DNA of 64,000 nt from Pseudomonas linyingensis. GTDB taxonomy: Bacteria; Pseudomonadota; Gammaproteobacteria; Pseudomonadales; Pseudomonadaceae. The position numbers and the translations under genes are program-made. Positions 17,122 through 26,469 of the stretch are shown here, piece by piece; positions within the stretch are counted from its first letter, which is position 1; every line of letters begins with the position of its first letter. The stretch covers positions 403,981 through 467,980 of the forward strand of contig NZ_FNZE01000001.1 of NCBI RefSeq assembly GCF_900109175.1. Direction: 5' to 3'. The notes under the pieces are model-generated. The model was not told the origin of the DNA. It worked only from the letters and a program-made list of their open reading frames with translations, and ran no database searches.

Positions 17122-18609
17122 ATGCCTGAGAATCGTCAACTGCTGCTCGGCGCCGATCCGGCCGGGCAGCCCGTCGGCCACCTGCTGCGCCTGGCCAACC
17201 GCCACGGGCTGATCGCCGGCGCCACCGGCACCGGCAAGACCGTCACCCTGCAGCGCCTCGCCGAGCTGTTCAGCGATGCCGGCGTGGCGGTGTTCGCCGC
17301 CGACATCAAGGGCGATCTGTGCGGCCTCGGCGCCGCCGGCGAGCCGAAGGGCAAGATCGCCGAGCGCATCGCCAGCATGCCCTGGCTCGCGCACCGGCCG
17401 CAGGCCTACCCGGTGACCCTGTGGGACGTGGCCGGAGAGAGCGGCCACCCGCTGCGCACCACCCTCAGCGAAATGGGCCCGCTGCTGCTCGGCGCCCTGC
17501 TGCAGCTGACCGACAGCCAGCAGGCCGCGCTGTACGCCGCCTTCCAGGTGGCCGACCGCGATGGCCTGCTGCTGCTCGATCTCAAGGACCTCAAGGCCCT
17601 GCTCAACCACCTGCAGGCGCATCCCGAGGTGCTCGGCGAGGACCGCGCGCTGTTCACGGCGCAATCTTCCCAGGCCCTGCTGCGCAAGCTGGCCACCCTC
17701 GAGCAGCAGGGCGCCGAGGCGCTGTTCGGCGAGCCGGCGCTGCAGCTCGAGGACCTGCTGCAGCCGGCGGCGGACGGCCGCGGACGCATCCACCTGCTCG
17801 ACGCCAGCCGCCTGGTGCACGAGGCGCCCAAGGTCTACGCCACCTTCCTGCTCTGGCTGCTGGCGGAACTGTTCGAGCAGCTGCCCGAGCGCGGCGATGC
17901 CGAGCAGCCGCTGCTGGCGCTGTTCTTCGACGAGGCGCACCTGCTGTTCGCCGACACCCCCAAGGCTCTGCAGGAGCGCCTCGAACAGGTGGTGCGGCTG
18001 ATCCGCTCCAAGGGCGTCGGCGTCTACTTCGTTACCCAGTCGCCCGGCGACCTGCCCGACGCGGTACTCGCCCAGCTCGGCCTGCGCATCCAGCACGGCC
18101 TGCGTGCCTTCACCGCCAGGGAGCAAAAATCCCTGCGTGCGGTGGCCGACGGCTTTCGGCCCAATCCGCAGTTCGAGACGTTGGATGTGCTCACCGAACT
18201 GGGTATCGGCGAGGCGCTGGTCGGCACCCTGGAGGACAAGGGCACCCCGGCGATGGTGCAGCGCGTGGCCATCGCCCCGCCGCAGTCGCGCATCGGCCCG
18301 CTGAGCGAGAGCGAGCGCGCCGCACTGATCCGCCAGTCGCCGCTGGCCGGACGCTACGACCGCGCGGTGGACCGCGAGTCGGCCTACGAACTGCTCAGCT
18401 CCCGCGCTGCCCAGGCCGAGGCGCCGGCAGCGGTGGCCAGGGGCAAGGCGGCGGAGCAGGACAAGTCGCTCGGCGACATGGCCGGCGAGCTGCTCGGCGG
18501 CGCGGTCGGCCAGGCGATGAAGAGCGCCATGCGCCAGGCCGCCAACCAGATTGGTCGCGAGCTGGTGCGTGGCTTGATGGGCTCGCTGCTCGGCGGCAAG
18601 CGGCGCTGA
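17122..18609 (+). CDS. HerA-like P-loop ATPase (DUF853 family)
   Basis: The 495-residue protein has Walker A GATGTGKT (about residues 33-40), the strand AVFAADIKGDLCGL, Walker B LLALFFDEAHLLF and the conserved GVYFVTQSPGDLPD that follows in the family. The C-terminus ends in a glycine-rich helix region (LLGGAVGQAMKSAM). The family is widespread in proteobacteria and is called helicase HerA-like, but a DNA role has not been shown to my knowledge. I use the ATG at 17122 (MPENRQLLLG); the GTG at 17092 adds ten residues. Confidence 0.88.
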   Translation: MPENRQLLLGADPAGQPVGHLLRLANRHGLIAGATGTGKTVTLQRLAELFSDAGVAVFAADIKGDLCGLGAAGEPKGKIAERIASMPWLAHRPQAYPVTLWDVAGESGHPLRTTLSEMGPLLLGALLQLTDSQQAALYAAFQVADRDGLLLLDLKDLKALLNHLQAHPEVLGEDRALFTAQSSQALLRKLATLEQQGAEALFGEPALQLEDLLQPAADGRGRIHLLDASRLVHEAPKVYATFLLWLLAELFEQLPERGDAEQPLLALFFDEAHLLFADTPKALQERLEQVVRLIRSKGVGVYFVTQSPGDLPDAVLAQLGLRIQHGLRAFTAREQKSLRAVADGFRPNPQFETLDVLTELGIGEALVGTLEDKGTPAMVQRVAIAPPQSRIGPLSESERAALIRQSPLAGRYDRAVDRESAYELLSSRAAQAEAPAAVARGKAAEQDKSLGDMAGELLGGAVGQAMKSAMRQAANQIGRELVRGLMGSLLGGKRR

Positions 18610-18634
18610 CGCGCCGTTCGGCTTCAGCGCCTGT

Positions 18635-20974
18635 TTAACCCGCCTGGGCGATCAACCCCGACGCCCGCGCCGGCAGCACGCGGATGGCGACGAACTTCGA
18701 GGTCGGCGTGTGGCTGCCGTCGCCGAAGCTGTCCAGCGGCACCAGTGGATTGGTTTCCGGATAGTAGGCCGCGGCCTGGCCGAGCGGGGTGTCGTAGGCG
18801 AGCAGGGTGAAGCCCCGCACCCGCCGCTCGATGCCGTCGTCCCATAGCGACAGCAGATCGACCTGCTGTCCCGCCTGCAGACCCAGGCGCTGGATGTCCG
18901 CCGGATTGACGAACACCACCTCGCGCATCCCTTTCACCCCGCGATAGCGGTCGTCGAGGCCGTACAGGGTGGTGTTGTACTGGTCGTGGGAGCGCAGGGT
19001 CTGCAGGATCAGGTCCGGCTGGGCCGCCTGGCTGCGCACCTCTTCCGGCAGCAGATCGTCCGGCAGCGCGTGGTCCTTGAATTCGGCGCGGCCGCTGGCG
19101 GTATGCCACTGCCGGCGCGCCGCGGCGTTGCCCAGGTAGAAGCCGCCCGGCTGGGCCAGGCGCTGCTCGAAGTCGGCGAAGCCGGGGATGGTGTCGCCGA
19201 TCAGCGCGCGGATGCGCGCGTAGTCCTCGACCAGCCACAACCAGTCCACCGGCTGCTTGCCCAGCGTCGCGGCGGCGATGCCGGCGACGATTGCCGGCTC
19301 CGAGCGCATCTGCCGGGACAGCGGCTCAAGCTGGCCCCAGGACGCATGCACCATGCTGAACGAGTCCTCCACCGTGACCGCCTGCGGGCCGCCGACCTGG
19401 CGGTCGATGTCGGTGCGCCCCAGGCAGGGCAGGATCAGCGCCTGCTTGCCGGTGGTGAGATGACTGCGATTGAGCTTGGTGCTGATCTGCACGGTCAGCG
19501 CGCAGCGCTGCAGCGCCTGGTGTGTACGCGGGGTGTCCGGGGTGGCCTGGGCGAAGTTGCCGCCCAGGCCGACGAACACCCTCACCTCACCGGCGAGCAT
19601 GGCGTTGATCGCCGCCACTGCGTTGTGCCCCGGCTGGCGGGGCACTGCGAAGGCGAAGCGCTTTTCCAGCGCATCGAGCAGCGCCGCCGGCGGGTGCTCG
19701 TTGATGCCCATGGTGCGGTCGCCCTGCACGTTGCTGTGGCCGCGCACCGGACAGGCGCCGGCGCCTGGTTTGCCGACGTTGCCGCGCAGTAGCAGCAGGT
19801 TGGCGATTTCCTGGATGGTCGCCACCGAATGGCGGTGCTGGGTGATGCCCATCGCCCAGCAGACGATCACCCGCCCGGCCTGGCGGTAGATACGCGCGGC
19901 CTGCTCGATCTCGGCCAGGGCGAGGCCCGACTGCGTCTCGATCTGCGCCCAGGGCGTGGCGTCCACCGCCGCCAGGTAGTCGTCCATGCCGGTCGTGTGC
20001 TCGGCGATGAAGCTGTGGTCGAACACCGCCGGCAGGCCCTGCTGCTGCGCCTCGCGCTCCCACTGCAGGAGGAACTTGGCGATGCCACGCAGGGCGGCCA
20101 TGTCGCCACCGAGCCTAGGGCGGAAGTAGGCGCTGTGGGTCGGCGCGTCGCCGTTGGCGAGCATCTCCAGCGCCTTCTGCGGGTGCTGGAAGCGCTCCAG
20201 GCCGCGCTCCTTCAACGGGTTGAAACACACCACCTGAGCACCGCGCTGCACCGCCTCGCGCAGCGGTTCGAGCATGCGCGGGTGGTTGGTGCCGGGGTTC
20301 TGGCCCATCACGAAGATGGCGTCGGCGTGTTCGAAGTCGGCGTAGGTGACGGTGCCCTTGCCCACGCCGAGGCTCTGGCCGAGGCCGACGCCGCTGGCCT
20401 CGTGGCACAGGTTCGAGCAGTCGGGGAAGTTGTTGCTGCCCAGCGCGCGGCCGAACAGCTGGTAGAGGAAGGCCGCCTCGTTGCTGGCGCGCCCGGAGGT
20501 GTACAGCTCGACCTGGTCGGGATGCTCCATGGCCTGCAGTTCGCTGGCGATCAGCGCGAAGGCGGCGTCCCAGGAGACCGGCACGTAGTGATCGCTGGCG
20601 GCGTCGTAGCGCAGCGGCTCGGTCAGGCGGCCCTGGTATTCCAGCCAGTAGTCGCTCTGCTCGCGCAGCTGGCGCACGCTGTAGCGGGCGAAGAATTCGG
20701 CGCCGATGCCGCGCTGGGTGGCTTCCCAGTTCACCGCCTTGGCGCCGTTCTCGCAGAAATTGACCATGTGGCTGCCCGGCGCCTCGCCCCAGGCGCAGCC
20801 GGGGCAGTCGAAGCCGCCGTTCTGGTTGGTCTTCAGCAGGGTGCGGATGTTCTTCAGGGCGTTGTCGCTGCCCAGCCAGGCGCGCGTCACGCTGCGCAGG
20901 GCGCCCCAGCCGCCGGCCGGGCCGGCGTAGGGCTGGAAGCGGGCATCGGGGTGGAAGCGGTCGGCGCGGGGCAT
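18635..20974 (-). CDS. FdhF/YdeP-family molybdopterin oxidoreductase
   Basis: The 779-residue protein belongs to the formate-dehydrogenase-alpha-like YdeP branch of the DMSO reductase superfamily. The N-terminal cluster site is reduced to CPGC (Cys57, Cys60) with another Cys at FCENG (about 74). The molybdenum site region is NFPDCSNLCHEASG (Cys186, Cys190). The bis-MGD binding C-terminal domain (HTASGRAEF, LQTLRSHDQYNTT, HTPTSKF) is complete. FdhD, needed for sulfuration of such enzymes, is encoded 15 bp upstream. The substrate of YdeP proteins is not settled; formate is only a family guess. Confidence 0.88.
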   Translation of the reverse strand: MPRADRFHPDARFQPYAGPAGGWGALRSVTRAWLGSDNALKNIRTLLKTNQNGGFDCPGCAWGEAPGSHMVNFCENGAKAVNWEATQRGIGAEFFARYSVRQLREQSDYWLEYQGRLTEPLRYDAASDHYVPVSWDAAFALIASELQAMEHPDQVELYTSGRASNEAAFLYQLFGRALGSNNFPDCSNLCHEASGVGLGQSLGVGKGTVTYADFEHADAIFVMGQNPGTNHPRMLEPLREAVQRGAQVVCFNPLKERGLERFQHPQKALEMLANGDAPTHSAYFRPRLGGDMAALRGIAKFLLQWEREAQQQGLPAVFDHSFIAEHTTGMDDYLAAVDATPWAQIETQSGLALAEIEQAARIYRQAGRVIVCWAMGITQHRHSVATIQEIANLLLLRGNVGKPGAGACPVRGHSNVQGDRTMGINEHPPAALLDALEKRFAFAVPRQPGHNAVAAINAMLAGEVRVFVGLGGNFAQATPDTPRTHQALQRCALTVQISTKLNRSHLTTGKQALILPCLGRTDIDRQVGGPQAVTVEDSFSMVHASWGQLEPLSRQMRSEPAIVAGIAAATLGKQPVDWLWLVEDYARIRALIGDTIPGFADFEQRLAQPGGFYLGNAAARRQWHTASGRAEFKDHALPDDLLPEEVRSQAAQPDLILQTLRSHDQYNTTLYGLDDRYRGVKGMREVVFVNPADIQRLGLQAGQQVDLLSLWDDGIERRVRGFTLLAYDTPLGQAAAYYPETNPLVPLDSFGDGSHTPTSKFVAIRVLPARASGLIAQAG

Positions 20975-20989
20975 GGTCGGTCTCGATAC

Positions 20990-21820
20990 TCAGGAGTGGC
21001 TGGGCGCCGGGCTATAGACCCGCGGCGCGCTGTGGTGGGGCAGATGGATCAGGTTGAGGCGGTGCGCGCGCGCCCACTGCACGGTCAGCGCGGTGGGCGC
21101 CGACAGGCACACCAGGGTGGCGATGCGCGCGCGCACCGCCTTGTGGATCAGCTCCAGGCTGCAGCGGCTGGTGACCGCGACGAAGCCCGCGTCGGGCGCG
21201 CTGGCCGCGCCGGGCAGCGCGCCGATCAACTTGTCCAGCGCGTTGTGCCGACCGATGTCCTCGCGGCACAGGGCGATGGCGCCGTCGCTGTCGACGAACA
21301 GCGCGGCATGCACCGCGCCGCTGTGGCGGGCCAGGGTCTGCGCCGCGCCGATGCGCTCGCGCAGCCCGGACAGGTGCGCGGCGGGTGGCAGCGGGCTGCC
21401 CGGCAGGGCGTCGAGCGCCGGCAGCGCCTGTTCCAGCGCCTCCACCCCGCACAGCCCGCAGCCGCTGCTGCCGGCCAGCTGGCGACGCTGGTGCTTGAGC
21501 GCCCAGAACGCGCGGCTGGAGATCTGCACCTCGGCGTGCCGCGCGGCGCCGTCGCCATCGATGTGCAGGTCGTAGAGCTCATCGAGGCTGTCGATCAGGC
21601 CGCTGCTCAGGGTGAAACCGAGCACGAAGTCGTGCAGATCCTGCGGGGTGACCATCATCACCGCCTGGCTGAGGCCGTTGTAGCTGATCGCCAGCGCGCA
21701 CTCCTCGGCCAGCGCGGCGGCGGCCACCCGGGCGGGTTGTGCCAGTTCGGCGTAGGCATAGCCGTTCGCCGGCAGGGCGCTGGCCGGCGGGATGACGGGG
21801 AGAGCGGAGGCGCGTGGCAT
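20990..21820 (-). CDS. fdhD: Formate dehydrogenase accessory sulfurtransferase FdhD
   Basis: The 276-residue protein moves sulfur from IscS to the molybdenum cofactor of formate dehydrogenases. The key Cys pair is present in SSGCGLCG (Cys121, Cys124), with ETxS-like ISYNGLSQAVMMVTPQDL and REDIGRHNALDKLIG typical of the family. It lies 15 bp upstream of the FdhF/YdeP gene in the same direction, so both are likely one operon. The ATG at 21820 is the first in frame. Confidence 0.92.
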   Translation of the reverse strand: MPRASALPVIPPASALPANGYAYAELAQPARVAAAALAEECALAISYNGLSQAVMMVTPQDLHDFVLGFTLSSGLIDSLDELYDLHIDGDGAARHAEVQISSRAFWALKHQRRQLAGSSGCGLCGVEALEQALPALDALPGSPLPPAAHLSGLRERIGAAQTLARHSGAVHAALFVDSDGAIALCREDIGRHNALDKLIGALPGAASAPDAGFVAVTSRCSLELIHKAVRARIATLVCLSAPTALTVQWARAHRLNLIHLPHHSAPRVYSPAPSHS

Positions 21821-22099
21821 GGGCGGAGCCCTCGGCGACTGTTCGACCTCGTCAGCCTAGGTCGCTCGCCGGCGAGGCGTCCAATCACTGTGACCGATGT
21901 GGTGATCGGGCGGGTTTATCACGGGGTGTATGCATGCCGCGACCTGGCGCATGGACAGGCCCGCGCCGCTGGCATAGCCTCGGTCGGCCGGGACAGGGAC
22001 AGCCGACAGGGAAGGCCGGAGCAATCCTGGCAACTCCCGTCGCCCTCCTGCGAGCCGAGGTCCCCGGCCCTTATCGTCACTCATGGGAGGAGTCCCGCC

Positions 22100-23704
22100 A
22101 TGCGCCTGAAGGCGACAGTAGCCCTGTTGTTCCCCGCCACCCTGAGTACCTGCGTGCTGGCCGAGGTCGCGACGCCGATCGCCGCCGTGGTGCTGCATCC
22201 CGGCAGCGCCACGGTGGTGCGTACCGCCCAGGTGGCGCCGGGCATGACCCAGGTGGTGTTCTCCGGACTGCCGGCGCGCTTCGATGCGCAGACCCTGCGC
22301 GCTGAGGCCGGTCCGCACGTGCGCGTGGGGCAGATCGTCACCCAGGACGCCGCCGGCGCCGCTGCGCTCAACCCCGCCGAGGCGGAGCTGGACGCACGGA
22401 TCCTCGCCCTGCAGGACCAGCAGGCCGCGCTGGATGCCGAGATTGCGGCAGCCGAGCTGGTCAAGCGCTATCTCCAGCGCTTCAGCAGCGAAGCCGGCGT
22501 GCCGACGGAGGGGCAGGGGCTGCCCACGGATGCCAAGACCTTGACCGGCATGGTCGACGCCATAGGCCAGGGGGCGAGCGCCGCCCTGGCCAAGATTCAG
22601 GGCCTGACGGTGCAGAAGCGCGAGCTGGCCAAGCAGATCGACGTGCTGCAGCGCGATCTCGGCCAGTTGCGCAGCGGCATCCGCGATTCGCGCAGCGTCA
22701 CCGTGATGCTCAGCGCAGCCCGGGCCGGCGAGCTGAAGCTCAGCTATCAGGTGGCCAATGCCGGCTGGAAGCCTGCCTATCGGGCAGCGCTGGATACCCA
22801 GGCTGCCACCCTGGATCTGGAGCGCCTGGCCAGCGTCGCGCAACGGACCGGCGAAGACTGGCACAACGTCGAACTGACCCTGTCGACCACCCAGCCGCGA
22901 CTGTCACCCGCCGGCCCCGAACCGCAACCCTGGGTGCTGACCTGGCAGCCGCCGATGCCGGCGCAGATGTCGGCGATGGAGTCCAAGGCCCGCACGCTCG
23001 GTCCACTGGCCGGCGCCGCCGCACCGGCCTCCATCGCTCCCAGCGACGAGGCGGACTACCAGCCGCCGACCTTCGTCAACCATGGCGCCTTCGCCAGCGA
23101 GTTCGTGGTGCCGACGCCGGTCAGCCTGCCGGCCGATGGCCGCGAGGTGTCGGTCAGCCTGGCCCGGCAGACGTTGCCAGCCAAGCACCATCTGCGCATC
23201 GCGCCGCGTCTCGAAAAGGTCGCGGTGGTGACCGCCGAGGCCGAACGTCCGGAGGGCGTCTGGCTGCCCGGAGATACCCAGCTGTTCCGCGATGGCAGCT
23301 ACGTCGGCTCCGCGTACTGGAGCCCGGCCAGCGCCGAGCGCTTCGTGTTTTCCTTCGGTCGCGACGACCAGTTGCGTGTCGCGGTCGACCAGGTCGAGGG
23401 CCAGGCGGGCACCACCGGGGTGTTCGACAAGCGCCGCGAGCAGCGCGTCGCCGAGGTGTTCACCCTCACCAACACCCACAAGAGCCCAGTAGCGGTGCTG
23501 CTGCTCGAATCGTCGCCGGTCAGCGGTTCGGAGGAGATCACCGTGCGCGCCGCCTTCGACCCCGCGCCGACGATCCAGGCCTGGCAGCAGCGTCGCGGCG
23601 TGGTGGCCTGGGAGAAGACCCTGGCCGCCGGAGAGAGCGCCAAGTTCGGCGTCGACTACACCATCGCCTACCCGCTGGACGGCTTCGTCGGCGGGCTGGA
23701 GTAG
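22100..23704 (+). CDS. DUF4139 domain exported protein
   Basis: The 534-residue protein starts with a signal peptide (MRLKATVALLFPATLSTCVLA). An N-terminal DUF4140-like domain (AAVVLHPGSATVVRTA) is followed by a coiled-coil of about 110 residues (ALQDQQAALDAEIAAAELVK and QKRELAKQIDVLQRDLGQL) and a C-terminal DUF4139 domain (LKLSYQVANAGWKPAYRAAL; ETLxLTNTHKSPVAVLLLE-type strand). The family is annotated as mucoidy inhibitor-like, without a proven role. GGGAGGAG precedes the ATG. It is divergent from fdhD and separates it from the LysR regulator. Confidence 0.87.
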   Translation: MRLKATVALLFPATLSTCVLAEVATPIAAVVLHPGSATVVRTAQVAPGMTQVVFSGLPARFDAQTLRAEAGPHVRVGQIVTQDAAGAAALNPAEAELDARILALQDQQAALDAEIAAAELVKRYLQRFSSEAGVPTEGQGLPTDAKTLTGMVDAIGQGASAALAKIQGLTVQKRELAKQIDVLQRDLGQLRSGIRDSRSVTVMLSAARAGELKLSYQVANAGWKPAYRAALDTQAATLDLERLASVAQRTGEDWHNVELTLSTTQPRLSPAGPEPQPWVLTWQPPMPAQMSAMESKARTLGPLAGAAAPASIAPSDEADYQPPTFVNHGAFASEFVVPTPVSLPADGREVSVSLARQTLPAKHHLRIAPRLEKVAVVTAEAERPEGVWLPGDTQLFRDGSYVGSAYWSPASAERFVFSFGRDDQLRVAVDQVEGQAGTTGVFDKRREQRVAEVFTLTNTHKSPVAVLLLESSPVSGSEEITVRAAFDPAPTIQAWQQRRGVVAWEKTLAAGESAKFGVDYTIAYPLDGFVGGLE

Positions 23705-23749
23705 GGCGCCCAGAGTCCGGCGTCGGGGCACTGGCTGGTGAGAGTCCCC

Positions 23750-24643
23750 TTATGCCGTGGGCTGCGCCAGCAGCGTGCTCGCCTCGGCGAAGCAGGCCTC
23801 GGCCAGCGCCGAGCGCGGCGCGCTGCGGCGCAGGATCAGCCCCAGCGGGGCGAGGGTGTGGGCGTCCTCGATGGGCGTCAGGCTCAGGTGTTCTGTCAGC
23901 TCGTCGAGGCCGCCGTTGAGCGGCATGATCGCGCAGCACAGGCCGGCGCTGACCGCCTGCAGCAACTGGTGCACGGCGTCGGTCTCCAGCCGTGGCTGAG
24001 GGCTGAGACCGCGACTGCGCAGGGCATGATCGATGGACTGACGAAAGTGCATGCCGCTGGACAGCAGGCCGAGCGGCAGGCTGGCCAGCGCTTCCCAGCG
24101 CAGCGACGCCTGCTCGAAACGAAAGTGCCGGCGGTCGTGCAGCAGCCCCATGCGCGTCTCGGCCAGCTCCAGGCTGGCGAAGTGCTCGCGGTCGAGACGG
24201 TCGAGGTAGGAAATCCCCAGGTCCAGCTGGTTGCGGCCGAGACGCTCGAGGATCTGCTCGCTGCTCAGGGCGAACAGCTGGAAACGCAGTTCCGGGTGCT
24301 CGCGGGCAAACAGCTGCACCAGGCGCAACGGATCGAAACCGGCCAGCGGCACCACGCCCAGGCGCAGGGTGCCGACCAGCTGGCCGCGACAGGCCGCCGC
24401 CTCGGCGTACAGGCCGTCCTGCGCGGCGAGCAGACTGCGCGCCCAGGCGAGGATGCGCTCGCCCTCGGCGCTGAAGCCCTCGAAGCGCTGGCCGCGGCGC
24501 ACCAGCTCCAGGCCCAGTTCCTCCTCCAGGCTACGCAGGCGCATCGACAGGGTCGGCTGGGTGACGTGGCAGCGCGCCGCCGCCTGGCCGAAGTGGCGGG
24601 TTTCGTCGAGGGCGACGAGAAAACGCAGCTGCTTGATGTCCAT
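23750..24643 (-). CDS. LysR-family transcriptional regulator
   Basis: The 297-residue protein has the LysR winged helix at residues 1-60 (MDIKQLRFLVALDETRHFGQAAARCHVTQPTLS) and a periplasmic-binding-type effector domain from about 90 (LRLGVVPLAGFDP). In P. aeruginosa I recall a LysR gene next to fdhD and an FdhF-like gene, so this may regulate the molybdoenzyme unit, although a DUF4139 gene now lies between them. The inducer is unknown. Confidence 0.9.
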   Translation of the reverse strand: MDIKQLRFLVALDETRHFGQAAARCHVTQPTLSMRLRSLEEELGLELVRRGQRFEGFSAEGERILAWARSLLAAQDGLYAEAAACRGQLVGTLRLGVVPLAGFDPLRLVQLFAREHPELRFQLFALSSEQILERLGRNQLDLGISYLDRLDREHFASLELAETRMGLLHDRRHFRFEQASLRWEALASLPLGLLSSGMHFRQSIDHALRSRGLSPQPRLETDAVHQLLQAVSAGLCCAIMPLNGGLDELTEHLSLTPIEDAHTLAPLGLILRRSAPRSALAEACFAEASTLLAQPTA

Positions 24644-24798
24644 GCCGGCGTAGCGACCTCGCAAGGTGGGGAAAGATGCGACAGTGCGCAACTTTGCCAC
24701 AGCGGAAGCCGCACGCGCACGGCTGTGCAGCCAGCGACCCCGTTTGGAGGAATGCAGTCGGAGCGGGAGAAGGGTCTGACCGCTCGCCAGTAGCGCCG

Positions 24799-25251
24799 TC
24801 AGCTGTCGCCGTGCTGTGTTCGAGGCAGATCGGTGAGCTTGAGCTGCTGCCATATCCGCTCGCCGTCCTGGATGGCCAGGTGCAGCGGCGACCGGGAGTA
24901 GTGATGAAGTTGCAGCACCGCCATGCAGTCCTGCCATTGCTCGATCTCCAGGCGCCGCAGCCTGGACAGATTGAACAGGTGCTCTTGTCCGTTGCGCAGG
25001 CCGAGCAGGAAGTCTCGGCAGATCTCGCTTTGCCCGTCGCCCGTGCCGTGCAGGGCCGTCTTCAACAGTCTGACCAGGGCTTCCTGCGCCTGGGGAATCA
25101 TTGTCCTCTGCTCCGAGCACCAGTGCTCATAGCGCGCCATGCGCGCGGTAATCGCCTGTTCGACCTCGGCTTCATCGCGGGCGCGGCGCGCGCGCGCGAT
25201 GTCGTTGGCCGGGTGCTGGATCGGGAGGGGAATTGCAGTTGCATCACTCAT
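24799..25251 (-). CDS. Small uncharacterised protein (DUF7673-like)
   Basis: The 150-residue cytoplasmic protein is mostly helical and charged, with no signal or membrane segment. Visible stretches are IQHPANDIARARRARDEAE, the repeated Trp in RYEHWCSEQ and IEQWQDCMAVLQLHHYSR. It resembles proteins grouped as DUF7673, often found on mobile or accessory DNA; I hold this loosely. GGGGAG lies nine bases before the ATG at 25251. The gene is flanked upstream by a 412-bp stretch of clearly lower GC, which suggests later acquisition. Confidence 0.65.
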   Translation of the reverse strand: MSDATAIPLPIQHPANDIARARRARDEAEVEQAITARMARYEHWCSEQRTMIPQAQEALVRLLKTALHGTGDGQSEICRDFLLGLRNGQEHLFNLSRLRRLEIEQWQDCMAVLQLHHYSRSPLHLAIQDGERIWQQLKLTDLPRTQHGDS

Positions 25252-25663
25252 ATGAATCTCCCCACTACTGACCGATGGCAGAACTCGCTCAAACATCCGC
25301 ATCGGTATTCCACGGAACCACATGGGCAAGTCTGATGCGGATCACCTGCAAGTCAAGTTGACGCCTTGAATTTGACGACAGCCGGCAGGTTTTGTTGGGT
25401 ATCGGCCTGATTTCGTTTGTGGGAGCGCTGCGGAAGGAGTCATTCCTGTACGGGTGTTAGTCCATAAGTCCCGTGGCACCTGGGTTTCTGCCCTGGAGGG
25501 AGTGACGGTAAATGGCTTTTCAGAGCGTCCCTGTCGCGAATGATTTTAACGGCGAAAACCGCTGTTTCCTTGAGTTAACGCAATTCCTTATCAGTTATGG
25601 CGACAATTTTCCGACGGCTTTGCTCTGGTGGCCACCTTGCCGAAGCTGGGCAGCGAGGTTCCG
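25252..25663. other. 412-bp lower-GC intergenic stretch
   Basis: No convincing gene. It must hold the promoter of the leftward 150-residue gene. A rightward ATG at 25512 preceded by GGAGGGAG opens a frame (MAFQSVPVANDF) but this soon runs antisense into the alpha/beta hydrolase gene, so it may be a truncated remnant. Base composition is less GC-rich than the neighbours. Confidence 0.5.
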
Positions 25664-26467
25664 CTACTCCCGGTGCGCGATGGCCAGGGATGCGGCAGAC
25701 GCTGCTTGCTCACGGGCGGCACCATCGTCCCCTGCCAGCCACGTAGCGATCCGCTCGGCCAGCCAGGGGCCGTCGTCCAGTGGCAGGTCGTGGCCGGCGC
25801 CGGGATGCTGGACGTGCGGCAGCTGCCAGTGTGCGGCCAGATCGGCGGAGCAGCGTGGGTCGACCAGCGCGTCGCCGGCACCGCTGAGCAGCAGCAGGGG
25901 CACGGCCGGGCGCTGCTGCGGCAGGCGAAAGCGCGCCGCCGCCGCCAGCTGGCGCAGGGCGTTGCGCGGTGTGACCGGGTGGCGCTGGCGCAGGGCGACC
26001 CAGGCATCCAGCACCGCCGGATCGGCGCGGCGGCTGGTCAGGCGCAGGATCGCCGCCTCGCGGGCATGGGCATCGGCGCGGGCCAGCACGCCGAGCAGGG
26101 TCGGGTAGCTGGTCGGGCGCAGGCGCCGGTAGAACGGGCTGATGCCGGCAAAGCTGCTGTTGATCAGCACGCCGCCGGCGACCTGCGCCGGATGGGCGGC
26201 GGCCCAGGCCAGCGCCACCATCGCGCCCAGCGACATGGCCAGCAGGTGCACCGGGCCGTCGATGCCCAGTGCCGCCAGCTGGGTGCGACAGGCGACCACC
26301 ATGGAGGCGACGCGCAGCGGGCTGGCTTCGCGGTGCAGGGCGCCGTTGCCGGGCAGGTCGAGGGTGAGGATGCGCGCATCCGGCAGACACTCCGCCAGTT
26401 GCGCGGGAAAGGCGCCCCAGTGGCCGCTCTCGCGGGTCAGGCCGCGCAGCAGGATCCAGGTGGCCAC
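25664..26467 (-). CDS. Alpha/beta hydrolase
   Basis: The 267-residue protein has the alpha/beta hydrolase fold: ATWILLRGLTRESGHWG start with an oxyanion-loop-like RGL, nucleophile elbow AMSLGAM (Ser at about residue 95), LLLLSGAGDALVDPR with the acid, and the catalytic His in HPGAGHDLPLDD. Start is a GTG at 26467 (VATWILLRG); a GTG at 26479 would overlap the upstream gene. It directly follows the M14 peptidase gene on the same strand with a 2-bp gap, so the two are an operon and may act on related substrates. Confidence 0.82.
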   Translation of the reverse strand: MATWILLRGLTRESGHWGAFPAQLAECLPDARILTLDLPGNGALHREASPLRVASMVVACRTQLAALGIDGPVHLLAMSLGAMVALAWAAAHPAQVAGGVLINSSFAGISPFYRRLRPTSYPTLLGVLARADAHAREAAILRLTSRRADPAVLDAWVALRQRHPVTPRNALRQLAAAARFRLPQQRPAVPLLLLSGAGDALVDPRCSADLAAHWQLPHVQHPGAGHDLPLDDGPWLAERIATWLAGDDGAAREQAASAASLAIAHRE

Positions 26468-26469
26468 GC

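Noticed and set aside
19829..22099. A 757-codon upstream extension of the DUF4139 gene
   Set aside because: It runs antisense to FdhF and FdhD. A signal peptide and ribosome site place the true start at 22100.
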